Source: Coptis chinensis
Lineage: Eukaryota > Streptophyta > Magnoliopsida > Ranunculales > Ranunculaceae
Direction of reading: 5' to 3'
Assembly (NCBI GenBank): GCA_015680905.1
Contig: CM027377.1
Location: 38,402,501-38,466,500, forward strand
Length of the DNA: 64,000 nucleotides
Shown: one piece after another, positions 22,535 through 35,031 of the stretch
Layout of the letters: each line of letters starts with the position of its first letter
Numbering within the stretch: position 1 is the first letter of the stretch
Program-made: the position numbers and the translations under genes
Notes under the pieces: model-generated
What the model was told of the DNA's origin: nothing
Database searches by the model: none
Seen by the model: the letters and a program-made list of their open reading frames with translations, nothing else

Positions 22535-25500
22535 ATGGATACCCAAGATGAATATAATTGTTCAGAATGGGGAGAAATAGTATCCTCGAAAGTATTCTCA
22601 CTCTATAACTCTCTCCCAAAGAAAGGAAAACCTCAAGGCCGAGAAATCACAGTTCTCGCAGCATTTCTCATCTCTTCTCCTTCCCACGGTATTTTCATCT
22701 TTCTTTTACCCTACCATACATAATAAATCTTACTCTGTATGACTCACTTATTTGTGTAGATCTTAAAGTTGTGTCGTTGGGAACTGGAACTAAATGCCTT
22801 GGACGTTCGTTACTGACTTCTCGTGGTGATGTACTCAATGATTCGCATGCTGAAGTCATCGCGAGAAGAGCACTTATCAGGTAACTTTCTGAGATCATTT
22901 TAATAGAAAAATGCTAAGAGAATGTTTTTCCTATGAAATTGTGTTAGCTTCTTCTATGCAGAGATTAAATGTCTTAATGATGATGTTGGTATGAGTTTGC
23001 TTTTCGAAAGGGACGTGGGTGTTTCTGGCCAGGTGAAATATGTAATGAGGCCAGGTTGGAAACTGCATTTGTACATCACACAGTTGCCATGTACGTTACC
23101 AATTCCTTTTGTGCTTTCTGCTTCTCTTATGTTATCGCCGTTAGGATATAATGGCTCAGTTTTGTGGTTGTGAATGATTATGTTTACTTTTCCTTTTGTA
23201 TCTCATAGGTGGGGATGCTTCCACTTCCCCGGTTGCTGAGATAAGTGATTCACAGTTGTCGATGACCAACCTCGGGGATCCTACTAATGAGCATTTGGAA
23301 ACACGTGTAAAGAATGACGGTAATGGAGGGTATGGAACTCTTATTGTGCTCATTTGAAGAATTGAAGTATAAACATTAGATTTAGTTATTTCTCTATTTG
23401 TTAATAATGCAGCACAATGTGTTTCTTACTTTGGCTTTACTATGATACAAACAAAGCCAGATGTATTTCTCTATATTATTATGGAGTATGAAATTGTTTT
23501 ATCAAAGTTGTGAATTGAAACATACTTATTGGCATGTGTGAATAAGATCTCTATTTTTTTTCCCGATAATAATGAATAAGATCTCTAGATATATTCATAT
23601 ATCTGATTTATTTTACAAGCCAATTATTATATGAGGATGAATGACCTGTTATATGGTTTTGTTTGATTCCGACCTGTTAGAACAACTGAATTGCCTTTAG
23701 GATGCAATTTCAATTTCAATTTCAATAGACCACTTTTCATTTTTCTTACAATTATTTTTTCCAGGAAAGTGCAGTCAAACCATTGGCATGGTTCAAAGAA
23801 AACCTGGTCGTGGTGAGACTACTCTGTCAGTGAGTTGCTCTGATAAAATAGCTCGCTGGAACACCGTAGGTGTTCAAGGTCAGTTGCAGTCGTGGCTACT
23901 ACTATTACTCTATGTGGTTGTAATTTCTATTCAGGGTTTTTAACTATGCAAGTCTAGTTGTTAAAAATGTTAGCATGTAGCTATTGCTTCTAGTACAGTT
24001 TGTTTCATTTATAGCAGTAGAGATTTCTTCGGACATGCTAGAAAAAGGTGTACAGGAAGATTGATGCAGATATGCATCATTTAGACTCATTTTTATGTGA
24101 AAGGGGATGGGCTCTAACCTCCTTTTAATTAGATTTATATGTATCATTTTCCAGGTCCACAACTAAGTTGGTTGTACAATGAGCTAATTTTGTTGTGATG
24201 TTTAGATGGTTCTGCATGGGACATTTAAACACCTCAAAAATATTGAGTGGAGCGGCCCTAGGAACTTATATACTGTTAAGCTAGACTTTAATGTCCCATG
24301 TGGGACTATACTAATTAAGTAATTAACATCTCATGGCGTTATTTGTGCCTAACACGTGGACTAACATACTTGGGTGATGTAGAGTAGACGAGATCTTTGC
24401 CCAAATACAATATCGTGTTCAACCATCTTAATTTTGAGCGTCATACTCAAAACCAATTGGCAATGAGTGGAGTTGACCCAATATTTATATATTATTATGC
24501 AAGGCTTTAAATGACCCGTGTGGGACTATGCTAAACGTCTCAACAAATATGTCTAATTTATGTATCACCTGTTTTGTCTGTAAGTCTATCAACCTATATA
24601 ACTATCTTTGTTTTTTTTTTTGGGGGTGGGGTGGGGGGGGGGGTTGATTGTTCATTTTGATACATTGTGCATGTTTTCGTATCTGTGGTATCGGCATATC
24701 GCTATGAAACATGAGGGTTGAAGGCAGTTTCAGATATCTGTGGGAACCTCTATCTCATTCTCCAATAGACATGTTTTCCCCTCAAGAATTAATGAAGCTA
24801 TATGCCTATATGTAATTGAGATAAGTTCACGAGATTCAGTGCTGGTGGACACTGTTTCATTTTGGAAGAACAACTGCTGGATAGTTATGTACGTATATTC
24901 TACTCAACTTTATTAAACACCCGTTGAAAATTTCATGTTAGGACACTGATATGATTTGGTGGTTGAGACATTAAAAATAAATAAAAATACATGGTTGTTC
25001 TGTGACATAACGTTTGCTAGATCAGTTTCCCTTTGAACTAATTGAAACAATTAATGATGCTAACTTTGTTCCTCGTTATAGGAGCTCTGCTTTCTTACTT
25101 TATTCAACCAGTGTATATATCATCTATGATTGTTGGGAAGTGTCTTAGGCAAAGTGCTGCAGTTCCCTTGGAAAATCATTTGAGAAGAGCCGTTACTGAG
25201 CGCATTCTTCCATTGGCCAACAGGCTAATGTCTCCTTTTAGAGTGAATAAGGTCCTCTATGTTTATACATTGATCAATATGCATTGAGCAAAGTTGTGTA
25301 CTTGTCTTTACTTTACTTTTGGGCTATTGACAGCCTCAGATTTTGGAGGCTCCAATGCCCCCAGAGGAGTTTCAGCAATCCGAATCTGCATCACTGACTT
25401 TGACTTGCGGGTATTAGATCCTCGGCTTCAACTTGTAAATTTTGTTTTAGTTAAATAGTGCTGAATGCTTCTATTATAGGTATTCTATCTGCTGGAACAA

Positions 25501-28119
25501 GTCGGGACTGCATGAAGTTATTCTTGGAACTACTGGTCGAAAGCAAGGAACCTCTGCAAAAGGAGCTATGTACCCATCCAGCGAGTCATCTCTATGCAAG
25601 TAAACAAACATGCTTCCTTTCAGAAATATTTTCCAGAGAGCATCAAACATGGTTTTGCATGAGCTTATCTTATAAGCATATTGAATCTGGCATGCATGAA
25701 ACTCTTTTCTTCTTGTATCATTGTATTAATACACTTTTCTGATTCTAGAAAGCGACTTCTGGAGTTTTTCTTGTTGTTGAGGCATAAATGTCCTACTGAA
25801 TCTCAAGATGACGAAATTTCTTATCAGAGATTGAAGGTATGGAATGATTTTTTCCATTAATTTGTTTTTCAGTATTCTATATGCATACTTATATCTCAAG
25901 TTATTTTGATACATTCAGCATTGTATTGTGTGGGGCATATTTGTCTTTGCCAAACGGTGACATTGTCACAGAATTGTGCTAAAAATGTGGAAAATATAGC
26001 TAAGCCAAATATGATAATTTTCTCCTCTTACATTCTTAAAGGCACGCACACACAGGTTTTTTCTTTTCTGTGGTTTTGTATGGGAGTATTTAGTATAGAT
26101 TGAGATAATTCTATGGTGTGCCTGTGTAGGCATAGCATAAAGTTTATGTTTCCTCTGTCTTTTGGATAGGTAACCATAACTTGAATAGCTTTAAAACCCA
26201 AAAGAGAAGTAGTAAACTGCAAGAACACTTATTCTTAATCAAGTGAAAAATCAAAAGCAAAAAACAATTCAACATTTCAACCCCATCATACCCGGTGAAC
26301 TTTAAGCAGCTCCAAAACTCAAATACATTATCATTGACATAGAAAACCCAGAAGCTTCACATTTTTTAGCATGGTGCGACCCCGTAAGTCCAATTCAACA
26401 AGATATCGGCATCTTTTGGATTAAATTTCACAGCACCAAGCATGTACCTTAGTCACCAGAGCGAGGAGCGGGAGCGGAAGAGGGCTTAACATGAGAAACT
26501 CCACTATATACAGCGTTATGAAAGTGTCAATTTATTTATATTTTTTATTATAAATAAATTATGAAATGTATTTTATAATAAATTCCTAAAATAAATACAT
26601 ATAAGACTATAAGACTATATATGTTTACAATTAGACGTATTATCATTTGTTAATTTTTGAACCACCAGCTACCCTTTTTTAGTTGGAAGTGACTTATAGT
26701 ATTTTCGTTATTGAATTGATATCTAATCAATCCTTCATAATTATGATATGTGAAGTTATCTAGAATCATCAGCGGTTCAACGTTGAAGTAAGGTGTCAAA
26801 AATTTGTCAAACTTCAAAGTTCTAAAAGCCTGGCCCACTATTGAATGTATTAAATGCAATGGAAGACAAAACCGTAAGTACTAAATGTGCTGGACTGCTG
26901 GCCATTAAAAATCACTCATGTGTCTTTAGATTTGACAAAGCGCGGTTTTCAAAACTCAGAGCGCCGATTTCAAAATATCAGAGCGCAATTTTCACACAAT
27001 TTTAGCTTTCAGCCGTCAAACCGTGGTTTTTGAGGGGGAACGGTGGGGTATATGCACGCTTTAGGTGACTAAGCATACAACCGGACAGCTCGAAGAAATC
27101 AAATAAACCATAAGAAAGGAGCAATCTTCGCCAACATTAAATCGTTTAAGAATATGCGACTGGATGATAATGAAGGTTTCTGGTGTGAAGGAAGCGAAAA
27201 ATTCTTAAGTATTGGAACCATCATATCAGCAGGGAAAGGGCAATTTGTTTCCATGAACCGGTGGAAAGAGTAGTGAGTGATTAGGTTGTGGGCCATAATT
27301 TTACGGTGGGATTTCATTGGGTGACCTTTACCGAAGTAGTAGTCACCAGTGGTGGGTTCTGTGCTTTCTTGCTTCTTGGCCTGTTCGAATTGATCTGCAA
27401 AACTGAAGATGTGCTCACAGAGCTATCTCCCATTGCTTGATTTCTTTCTCTGGCTGTGTGTGTGTCTTCATGTAAGCGGTTGAAGGAAGGTGGTTTTTTG
27501 AGGTTTAAGAGCTGAAAGAATTGATGGTTCTTTTGCCTGTAAAGCTACTAAGAGATAGTTATTGGCAACCTTGTTTTGTGTGAATGGATGACATTACTCA
27601 GAAGCTTATTCCTCTTTTACTAGGAAATTGTTTCCTTTATAGCCTTGTCATGTTGGAAGAATATTATACATAGATTCCTATTTATTCTCAGTAGTGTTTC
27701 ATATTATGTTTCCTTGTTCCTGTATAACATGGGAATTTTGGAGGTGGTTTCCCTGTGTGCTCGAGGTTTTCCCGAGCCCTAGGCGTGTGCCTGTTGAGCA
27801 AACTATACTCAGATAGAGTATTTGATTTGATGATGGGACGATTGTGGATCTGTCGTGGAATTTCAGCACTGAGATTATATTTTGATTTGAATTGATTGGG
27901 ATGCTGGTTAATCAAGTACAGTCATTTCAAGTCAATTGAATTGCAGCTAGTATCTGTTGATCGTCTAATTCTGAGTAGAAATATTTATTTGAGGCATTTA
28001 CATTCACTTTTCAGGCAGGGGCTCAAGAATATAGGTTAACTTCCAGTATATTCAAAGAAAGCTCCCCATTCTGCAACTGGCTTCTGAAGCCTTTGGATCT
28101 TGAAGCCTTCTCCATTTGA
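22535..28119 (+). CDS. TAD1: tRNA-specific adenosine deaminase 1 (TAD1/ADAT1)
   Basis: Ten exons: 22535-22688, 22760-22880, 22948-23090, 23209-23319, 23765-23878, 25082-25251, 25334-25410, 25480-25599, 25749-25836 and 28015-28119. They join in frame to 400 residues. The protein has the adenosine-deaminase domain of the ADAT1/ADAR family: HAE at residues 81-83 (zinc His and proton-shuttling Glu), PCGD with zinc Cys 140, and [10 protein letters not shown] with zinc Cys 201, followed by [19 protein letters not shown] precedes the last cysteine as in the family. ADAT1/TAD1 deaminates A37 to inosine in tRNA-Ala. Exon 4 is a low-conservation insert between the second and third zinc ligands. Intron 5 is 1.2 kb and intron 9 is 2.2 kb, the latter full of inserted DNA. 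The end [21 protein letters not shown] fits the family C-terminus. Confidence 0.92.
23879..25081. other. TAD1 intron 5
   Basis: A 1.2-kb intron. It contains a G-rich run at about 24622-24644 and a region (about 24230-24560) with twice-repeated GTGGGACTAT blocks that looks like old repetitive DNA. No coding feature is supported. Confidence 0.5.
26250..27433 (-). pseudogene. histone deacetylase (HDA6/HDA19-like) pseudogene inside TAD1 intron 9
   Basis: On the minus strand a start-like ATG at 27433 is followed, with frame changes, by [38 protein letters not shown] and [12 protein letters not shown]. These match the N-terminal half of class I (RPD3-type) plant histone deacetylases. After an inserted transposon the match resumes at about 26448 with [12 protein letters not shown] and [11 protein letters not shown] (about 26341-26375), which includes the catalytic His pair. 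Stops and shifts are present and the catalytic domain is incomplete. No intron is evident within the matched parts, which would fit a retrocopy, but this is unverified. It lies antisense to TAD1. Confidence 0.75.
26449..27072. mobile_element. TIR element inserted in the histone deacetylase pseudogene
   Basis: The block interrupts the deacetylase match. Its ends are inverted: TTAGTCACCAGAGCG on the left and CGCTTTAGGTGACTAA on the right. The flanks GCATGTACC (26440-26448) and GCATACAAC (27073-27081) match at 6 of 9 positions, as a worn 9-bp target duplication would. Removing the block and one flank brings the two deacetylase parts together. It is 624 bp with no recognised protein, so probably a non-autonomous Mutator-like element. 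Confidence 0.6.
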
Positions 28120-28717
28120 AGATGCTGATGTGAGTTGATGCACTCTAAGAGTTTCTTCTCTGTTATGTCAGATTTTCGAATGCACTATTAGGGAATTGTA
28201 TTTTTGGTCGAAGGCCTGACTTGGAGACAAGGGAATGGTGGAGAAGATGGTTATCTAACTGGTGGAGAAGATGGTGATCAAGTTGCAGTTTGTAGGATTC
28301 AATCCAGTTGGCTAGTTTTCCAGTCATTGTTTGGCCGGCTCCTCAACCATTCTTTGGCCAGTCCATTATCCAGTAGTTTATTACTTATTCTATCATTATC
28401 TATATTTACAGAAAATGAAATGAGCGTGCTAACATATGTTTTATCATTTTTTTTTCTTAAAAAAAAAGAAAGAGACTAGTATTTGTATTTTGTAGATTAT
28501 AAAACGTTCATTGTCGAGCTCCTTTCTATTAATATAGGTTAAGGAATACTGTATCATATTATTTTTATTTATTATATATTTTAGGTATCAAACAAGAAAG
28601 ATACGTAATCTATTCATGCTACCAACTCATGATGATAGGTAGACATGGACATATTGTTTTATGCTCAGTGAATAGTGATAACAAAAATCAAATGATTATC
28701 TTAAACTTGCGTCATGT
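28120..28717. other. spacer downstream of TAD1
   Basis: Probable TAD1 3' untranslated region followed by AT-rich sequence. Nothing else is recognised. Confidence 0.4.
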
Positions 28718-28725
28718 GTCATGTT

Positions 28726-29146
28726 CATAGTACAAAATATTCCGATATATCGCGATATTTGGGGATATCTATCCAGATTTCAGAAAAAGATATATAAATA
28801 TCACAATATGTTAAGAGATATATACGACTGTAAATATCGGTGATATTTTGATGATATTTGCAATATTTGTGATATTTTACGATATTTGGAGATATTTAAT
28901 GATATTTTGTATATATAACAATTTTATTTTATATTTACTATTATATTTTAAATAAATATAAATAATGTATCATGATATATCAAAAAATATCTACAATATC
29001 TACGATATTTGTCGATATTTTAGATATATCCACGATATTTACATGTGAAACAATGTCAAATATCTCCAAATAGAGGGATATATCCACAATATATATCCAG
29101 AAATTGAGTATCGATAAATACCCATATCCTGATATTTTGTATTATG
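28726..29146. mobile_element. hAT-type MITE rich in GATATT motifs, copy 1
   Basis: The element is flanked by a perfect 8-bp duplication GTCATGTT (28718-28725 and 29147-29154). The termini are imperfect inverted repeats: CATAGTACAAAATATTCC on the left and, read inward from the right, CATAATACAAAATATCAG. The 421-bp interior is dense in GATATT, ATATCG and their complements, and it has no coding capacity. Interior composition, terminal AAAATAT motif and target size match the element at 35834-36228. Confidence 0.8.
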
Positions 29147-29154
29147 GTCATGTT

Positions 29155-29642
29155 TGTTATTCGGATTTCCCCAACTTGATGTGAGCCTGTGAATGACAAA
29201 ATGTGCTTTTAGTTATAAAAGGCAAAACTTAACGTCAGCATTGGTGGTGGCACTCTTTATATTAAGGTGGTACATGTAGATTGTCACCAAAATCCTAATC
29301 AGTTTTAGTGAATGTAGCATTGCAGCTTACTTCATTCTATAATTGCTGCATTATTATACGAAAAAAATTTATTTCATACCAAATTGAATTTGTAGCTCGT
29401 GATATATGTTCTCAGCCCTTATGTCACTTCTGTTTATCTACGTTTGAACTACAACCATTGTAGGTTTTCGCAAATTGATATTTTTTTCAATCTATATTGT
29501 GTGATTTTAGATAGAAAATATATCACTGTATTGTGTGATTTTTTCAAACAGAGAGAACTTATTTGGGGGGAAAAAATATCACTGTAGTGGTTTCTGTTTT
29601 TATTCAGTATGTATGCAAGTAGTTTTAAAAATAATTGAAAAT

Positions 29643-29712
<70 letters not shown>

Positions 29713-30728
29713 TATAAAGTGCAACGTGCAAATCAAATTTATGGCGATATTGTTTAACATTAACAAGTGACTTTAGTACCCCATACTGCCATTATCAGTT
29801 AAATTAGTTTGTTGCGCAAATAAAATTGAATGCTGTGGGAATCCACCTTCCTCCATTCCAAACAAAAGATACAATCAAATGAAGCACATTTCATTTGTCT
29901 GAGAATAGATATTCTTTACAGTCTATAGATTTTGGAAATATAATTCCAAAAACTTACCGGACCAGGAGGTCAGTGTAACTACTTAATCTTTCTATCAAAT
30001 GCAGCGTTAGCGGTGGAAGTAGGATATATACTTTGTTCAGTTTCTTTGTTGTGTGGGCTCCTGTATGCGGTGTGGTAATCATCTCTTTCCTATTTTCCTA
30101 ATTAAAATATTTGCAAAGACTTGGTACCAGACACGCCGAGTGAGCTTCACTTTTCGTAAGTAGGGATGCCAAACAGTGTATTTAAGATGTGGAGATTTGA
30201 CTCTCAGTTGATTCCAAGAATGAAATGTAGCGAACTTGTTTCTACTATACTATACATAATGAAACCGATACTACAGGCAATTAAACCTTGATCAACCTTT
30301 AGATGATAGTCACAGTTGGTCTTTCTTTTCAATGGACAACCATTAGTTCCACTGATCAATGAACCAAGGGATTTCGAAGCATCTGTATTCACAGTAAGAG
30401 AGGCTGCTAGGAATGGGGACTGGCTAGGAGTAATAGCCGCCTAAAGTTAGTCAAGAATGGATATTTGTTGACTTAGTGCATCATTTGCAAATGATTGACA
30501 TTCAAAACAGAAACTCTGGAACACAATGTGGATATGGTGAGCTTGCACTGAAGAACACGAGCATAATATTCACTAGATATACTTTTGAGAAGAAGCGAAG
30601 GAATAATTTAAATATTGAATTAAAATTTTATAGTGAAATACAAAATTAACAAACCAACTAGCTATAGTTGTAGCACTACTAATATATATTTCTTAAATAT
30701 ATGTTATATTACAGTTAATTACTCACAA
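29155..30728. other. AT-rich spacer with a long (TA)n tract
   Basis: Contains (TA)n at 29645-29711. Open frames across the tract are artefacts of the repeat. No gene or RNA is recognised. Confidence 0.5.
29645..29711. repeat. (TA)n microsatellite
   Basis: Uninterrupted alternating T and A over about 67 bp. Confidence 0.97.
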
Positions 30729-31218
30729 TTACTTTTTGTCATCTTTCTTTTCGTCTTTCTTTTCGTCTTTCTTCTCCTCTTTCTTCTCTTCCTTAGCTGG
30801 TCCAACTGATATTATATCTATCTTTCCTATCTTCTTCAATTTTTTCGCGATTTTAACAGTATCCATTTCACCTATTACGGTCATCTTCTGCTCCTTTATA
30901 TCTGCCGCAATGGAATCCACTCCTGTTAACCAAATTGGATGAAAATGTTTATAAAACTATCCTCATGCGGATAAATATCTATTATTGTCCACCATCAACA
31001 TATGAAGAACTTGAAGATTACCAAAGATATCCGCAACAGCCTCCATAGCCTTTTGTTTTGTCTTCTGATCGGTCATGGTTAAGAGCTTGAAAATCGCTTT
31101 TTTCTAATAATTCATGACGAAAAAGGCAAAAGAAGATTAGCAACTAACGTAGTGCAATATGATTAATACCTTAAAAACATATGAACAAAGTTATAGTAGA
31201 GAAGATAACCTGAGCCAT
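30729..31218 (-). CDS. heavy-metal-associated (HMA) domain protein without the metal cysteines
   Basis: Three minus-strand exons, 31210-31218, 31022-31103 and 30729-30922, join in frame to 94 residues. The order is MAQ, then KKAIFKLLTMTDQKTKQKAM, AVADIFGVDSIAADIKEQK, MTVIGEMDTVKIAKKLKKIG and IDIISVGPA, followed by a tail of Lys, Glu and Asp. This is the beta-alpha-beta HMA fold of the plant HPP/HIPP family. The CxxC metal-binding motif is absent, and no C-terminal CaaX isoprenylation box is present (the protein ends DDKK), so it belongs with the metal-site-less HPP-like members. Copper or cadmium binding should not be assumed. The 9-nt first exon is the weakest part of the model, but its phase and splice sites fit. 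Confidence 0.85.
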
Positions 31219-33011
31219 TTGAGGACTTGGAAGAAGTAAGTGAATGAAGCTTTGGAAACTTGCAAAAAAGGTTTAGAACTTTGAATTGTAGAAGGTTTGG
31301 AAGGAGTTCCAAGGGTTATGTGTGCGTCTAGTATGACATAGGACTACACGAGTCTTAGTCAAGCTTGCCCACCGCCCCACACGATAGAGACTGATTCGAA
31401 TGTCTTCATATGAATGTTAGTGAGAAAACGGGTATAAAAAGGTATTTAATAGATGTCTCCTAGTCTGTTCTTTGCAATTTTTTCCGCTACTGGTCAGGAA
31501 TTTTGACCCCTCGTCGAATTGGATTTCTTAAGCCAAGCTGCTCCGAATTTCAACTGGAGAGTTTTTAGCGTCCATATTGTGATGGTGCCTTGACTGCCTT
31601 CTGCATTTTCAGATTTATAAACAGCCCCCCAAACACACCGTGAACTTGGTTTGACTATTAACTTTTAAGTCAAATAGTTGAAAATGACATAATTGCCCCC
31701 CCCCACCTAATTAAAATTGAACATTTGTTTTTTGAAAATAATGAGAGCATTTGTGTAATTTTCAGTTGCTTGACTTGAAATTTAACGGTCAATCCAAATT
31801 GACTGTGTGTTTAGGAGTGTGTGTTTAGGAGGGAGACCTAATTGGCCATCTAGTGGGAAGGAAATCCTAATAGGCTCATCTAATGGGGGGTAATACTAGT
31901 TAACCCTATTTATAAACACGTTGTCTTGCAGCATTTTTTAAAAAACTAGATCACTTGCATGGGTTGTTATGTTTAATTTGCTGCTTGAGCCTGTGATGTT
32001 ATGAGAGGCGGCACAAGTGCACAATAGTAACAGATATGTAATTGATTATTTTGGGTAGCTATAAAACTTGACGAAATGCAGAGTCACGAACTTAATTAAG
32101 TATTGAATCTCTCCAGCCTTTTTCATGCTTCATAAGTTTTTCTTAGGAATGATTATGCACAAATGCCCTCAAGCTGCTTAGTACTTGTGTCGGTTTTACT
32201 GCTTTAATTTAGTCAAGGTGAAAAGACCAGAAGTAGCGTGTGCTTTTCTACTGCTTTTTGTTATATATGCATCAAAAAGGGGGAAAAAAAAGTTTTTACT
32301 TTCATTTTAATTTTTGTTACTCTCTTTTCTAGTTTTGCCTGATTACATTTATCATCATTGCGTGAGCCAAGAGTAGTATGACACTATGACAAATGATTGG
32401 CAGCGCTTTGGATGGTGGATGAAATGCTAAAACCCTGTCCTTTTGTCCCGATTCCTCATTTTTGAATCATCGTCTTGCTTCTTCTTGATGAACACCCTCT
32501 GACCCTCTTCAATTCTATGTATATATGTTTAAGCATGCACATAAAAATACCACTCAGTAGCTCCTTAATCTCCTATTCCCCGTCTGTGATGATTAAACTT
32601 GAAACTGTTCAATTGTCCTATGTAGAATGAAAGAGGTACTGTGTATGTGGTGGCCGGTAGCGGTCAAAGATATTACAGATTACCCTTCTTGTTATTTGTT
32701 ACATAGTACTAGTAGTACTGTAGTACTGGTATTATCGGCGATGTACACAGAAGAAACATGGTGAAAGATAGCGTTACTGGGAACACGACTTTCAATTAAT
32801 ATTGAACCACAATATTTGTTACATGAACTTGTTTTTTTTTTTTTCCCCATTAGAGATAAAGAAAGAGGGCCATAAAGAAATACCAATCAATACTCGTGAC
32901 TAAGAACTTATCACATCAAAATCAGCTATGTGACAAAACAAACAACTTGCAGCAGGGATGACTTGGAACACCATTATTAGGATCGTATGTGGCAAAATCA
33001 TCCACAGATGA
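31219..33011. other. spacer between the HMA gene and the O-methyltransferase
   Basis: About 1.8 kb of AT-rich sequence containing one hairpin MITE-like repeat (31625-31831). No gene is recognised. Confidence 0.4.
31625..31831. mobile_element. hairpin MITE-like repeat
   Basis: Two arms of about 75 bp are inverted copies: the left runs CCCCCAAACACACCG ... GACTATTAACTTTTAAGTCA ... GTTGAAAATGACA, and the reverse complement of the right runs CTCCTAAACACACAG ... GACCGTTAAATTTCAAGTCA ... ACTGAAAATTACA. The whole could fold into one hairpin. The end TGTGTGTTTAGGAG is locally doubled at the right edge. No target duplication was found, so the superfamily is open. Confidence 0.6.
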
Positions 33012-34929
33012 TTATGGAAAAACCTCAATGACTGATTGTATTGCCGCTATGTGCCTGATTTTGCAACCACTAAATCCTGCACTTTTCACAATTTTCTCCC
33101 AAACCTCTTTAGTCCGCTCTTTACCACCAGTGTTCACCAACATATCGATATCAAGGATCAATCGTGTGCTGCTAAGCTCATGGTCTGACTCCTCATCTAA
33201 TGCCACATCCACTATAATCACTTTTCCTCCATCTTTTGGCACTGCATTTCTGCATTGCTTTAAAATCTTGATCGAGTCTTCGTCATTCCAATCGTGCAAA
33301 ATTAGCTGCATTCGACTCAAATATAATACTCATTAGTCTCAAATTGAATACAAGAAGATAACATAAAAGTGAAGATACATAAATAAATAAGTAATAACCA
33401 CATACTGTTTCCACAAGAAGGACACGACATTAGGCTTTTGATACACACAACCCTTCTCGAGATTTGGATTGGGCTGTACTCATTACAACATGGACTGGTG
33501 GATGAGGGGCATTGAGGGGTTTTATTACACTTGCTTATGCTCAATTCTCATTTGTTTTGTCTCTCAACAATTTTGGAAACTGCTGTTTTAGAACAGGAGG
33601 CGTGTTTCCCGTGGGATTGGACCATTATAATTCGTTCTTCAAATGCCCTCAAAGCCTTGATCAAAAGCATATTCTGGAAGCTACCTACCGTCCAACTTGA
33701 CTATCTACCTTTTAAGTGGAGAATTAGCCCCGATTTATAAGCTCGTAAAGAAGGATAGGCTTACAATATAATTCGGGGCCAATCCTTTAAACAGCCCACA
33801 ATTTTCAAATTCATCACTTGCTACAATGGATTTGTTCCACGAGATTTGCATTGTTTCTAGTCTATAAAATAAACGGCATTTTTTAAGCTAGGAAATAAAC
33901 TCATGGCACTAACCTCTTTTTAATTGATTTTGTTATTATGTTAGTCTTTGGTTATTTCAATTTACTTTTTGGTTTAAATATTAGAACTGTGGTTAATGCA
34001 AAACATAATCATAGACTCATTGGGCTAAGTTAAGTTGTAAAAACAATTGTTGTCAAAAGGCGGCAAATATGTTTGTTGCATACACCAATTATTCAGTTAG
34101 TGGTAGACTGGTAGGGCTTCAAAAAGAAAAAGGAAAAAAAAAACGGAAGAAAGAAAGAAACGTTTCTCACCTTGAGTAAGATAGCTTGGGCACTGGGCAC
34201 GGATTTAAACATGTCGCCACCAATGCGTTCAATATTAGGATGGTCATAGGAATTGGCAATGACATGAGGGAGATCAAAGAGGGTGCACTTGATATGTGGA
34301 AATGCGTCAGAAATGGCCTTGACAGTAGTACCATTTCCTCCACCAACATCAACAAGTGAGTCAATACCTTGAAACATATCTCTACTTCCAGATATAAGTG
34401 AAGACGTGAGAAGCCTTGTTTCACCGGCCATGCCTTCATTGAATAATTGGCTTTGATCAGGGTGTCCTTCCAAGTACTCCCATATAGTCATTCCCATGGC
34501 CTTCTCAAAAGCAGTACCATTGTCACTTAAGCCATCCTTCATTGAATGCCAAGGAGTCATAAAATCTTTTTGAGTCATTCCAAGAATCATTGGAACCATA
34601 CTCCTCTTCGCATTCCTTGAAAGCAATGTTGCAATAGGTTCAAGCGCGTACTTCTTCTCACCATCATCAGATTTTTCCACTCTCAGTATTTCCATTTTCA
34701 CCAAGTATCGTAATATCCGATACAAATTATCGCAATTCACATTGGAAACAGGAAGCTTAGATGCCAGATCGGCAAGTGCCATAGGTTGGTTGTTGTTATC
34801 AATGATGTCGACGATTCCAAGTTCCACTGCACATCGGAGGACTAGGGAATCTGCAAAACCATAGATGATTTTCCACACATGAGCTTGAGCTTTGATGTCC
34901 AGAGCATCATCTTTCCCATGGAAAGCCAT
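33012..34929 (-). CDS. SMT: scoulerine 9-O-methyltransferase (SMT/S9OMT-like), class II plant OMT
   Basis: Two exons on the minus strand, 34171-34929 and 33012-33305, give 350 residues. The single intron falls between Lys253 and Leu254. The protein has the plant dimerization domain at the N-terminus, the SAM-binding glycine motif LVDVGGGNGT at residues 192-201, the catalytic-base region LILHDW with His257, and GGKERTKEVW near the C-terminus. It looks intact. From memory it is very close to Coptis scoulerine 9-O-methyltransferase, which uses S-adenosylmethionine to methylate the 9-hydroxyl of (S)-scoulerine to tetrahydrocolumbamine in berberine biosynthesis. Substrate assignment is by this resemblance; a related alkaloid OMT is the alternative. 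A longer N-terminus from an upstream start is possible and was not excluded. No other alkaloid gene is seen nearby. Confidence 0.88.
33306..34170. other. intron of the O-methyltransferase gene
   Basis: An 865-bp GT-AG intron. It contains short open frames on the plus strand near 33512-33740 without a recognised domain, possibly old transposon sequence. Confidence 0.6.
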
Positions 34930-35031
34930 CTTAATTCTCTTAGTGATATTTGCGTTATTTCTTTTCTAGTTTCTTTCAAGTGTAAAACTTGGTGTCAACT
35001 CGGATATAGATAAGATGCATAGGTGAGAGAT

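Noticed and set aside
24230..24560. Solo LTR in TAD1 intron 5
   Set aside because: The sequence looks repetitive, but no TG/CA ends with a target duplication were found.
29449..29766. Frames with long runs of alternating Tyr and Ile
   Set aside because: They are translations of the (TA)n tract.
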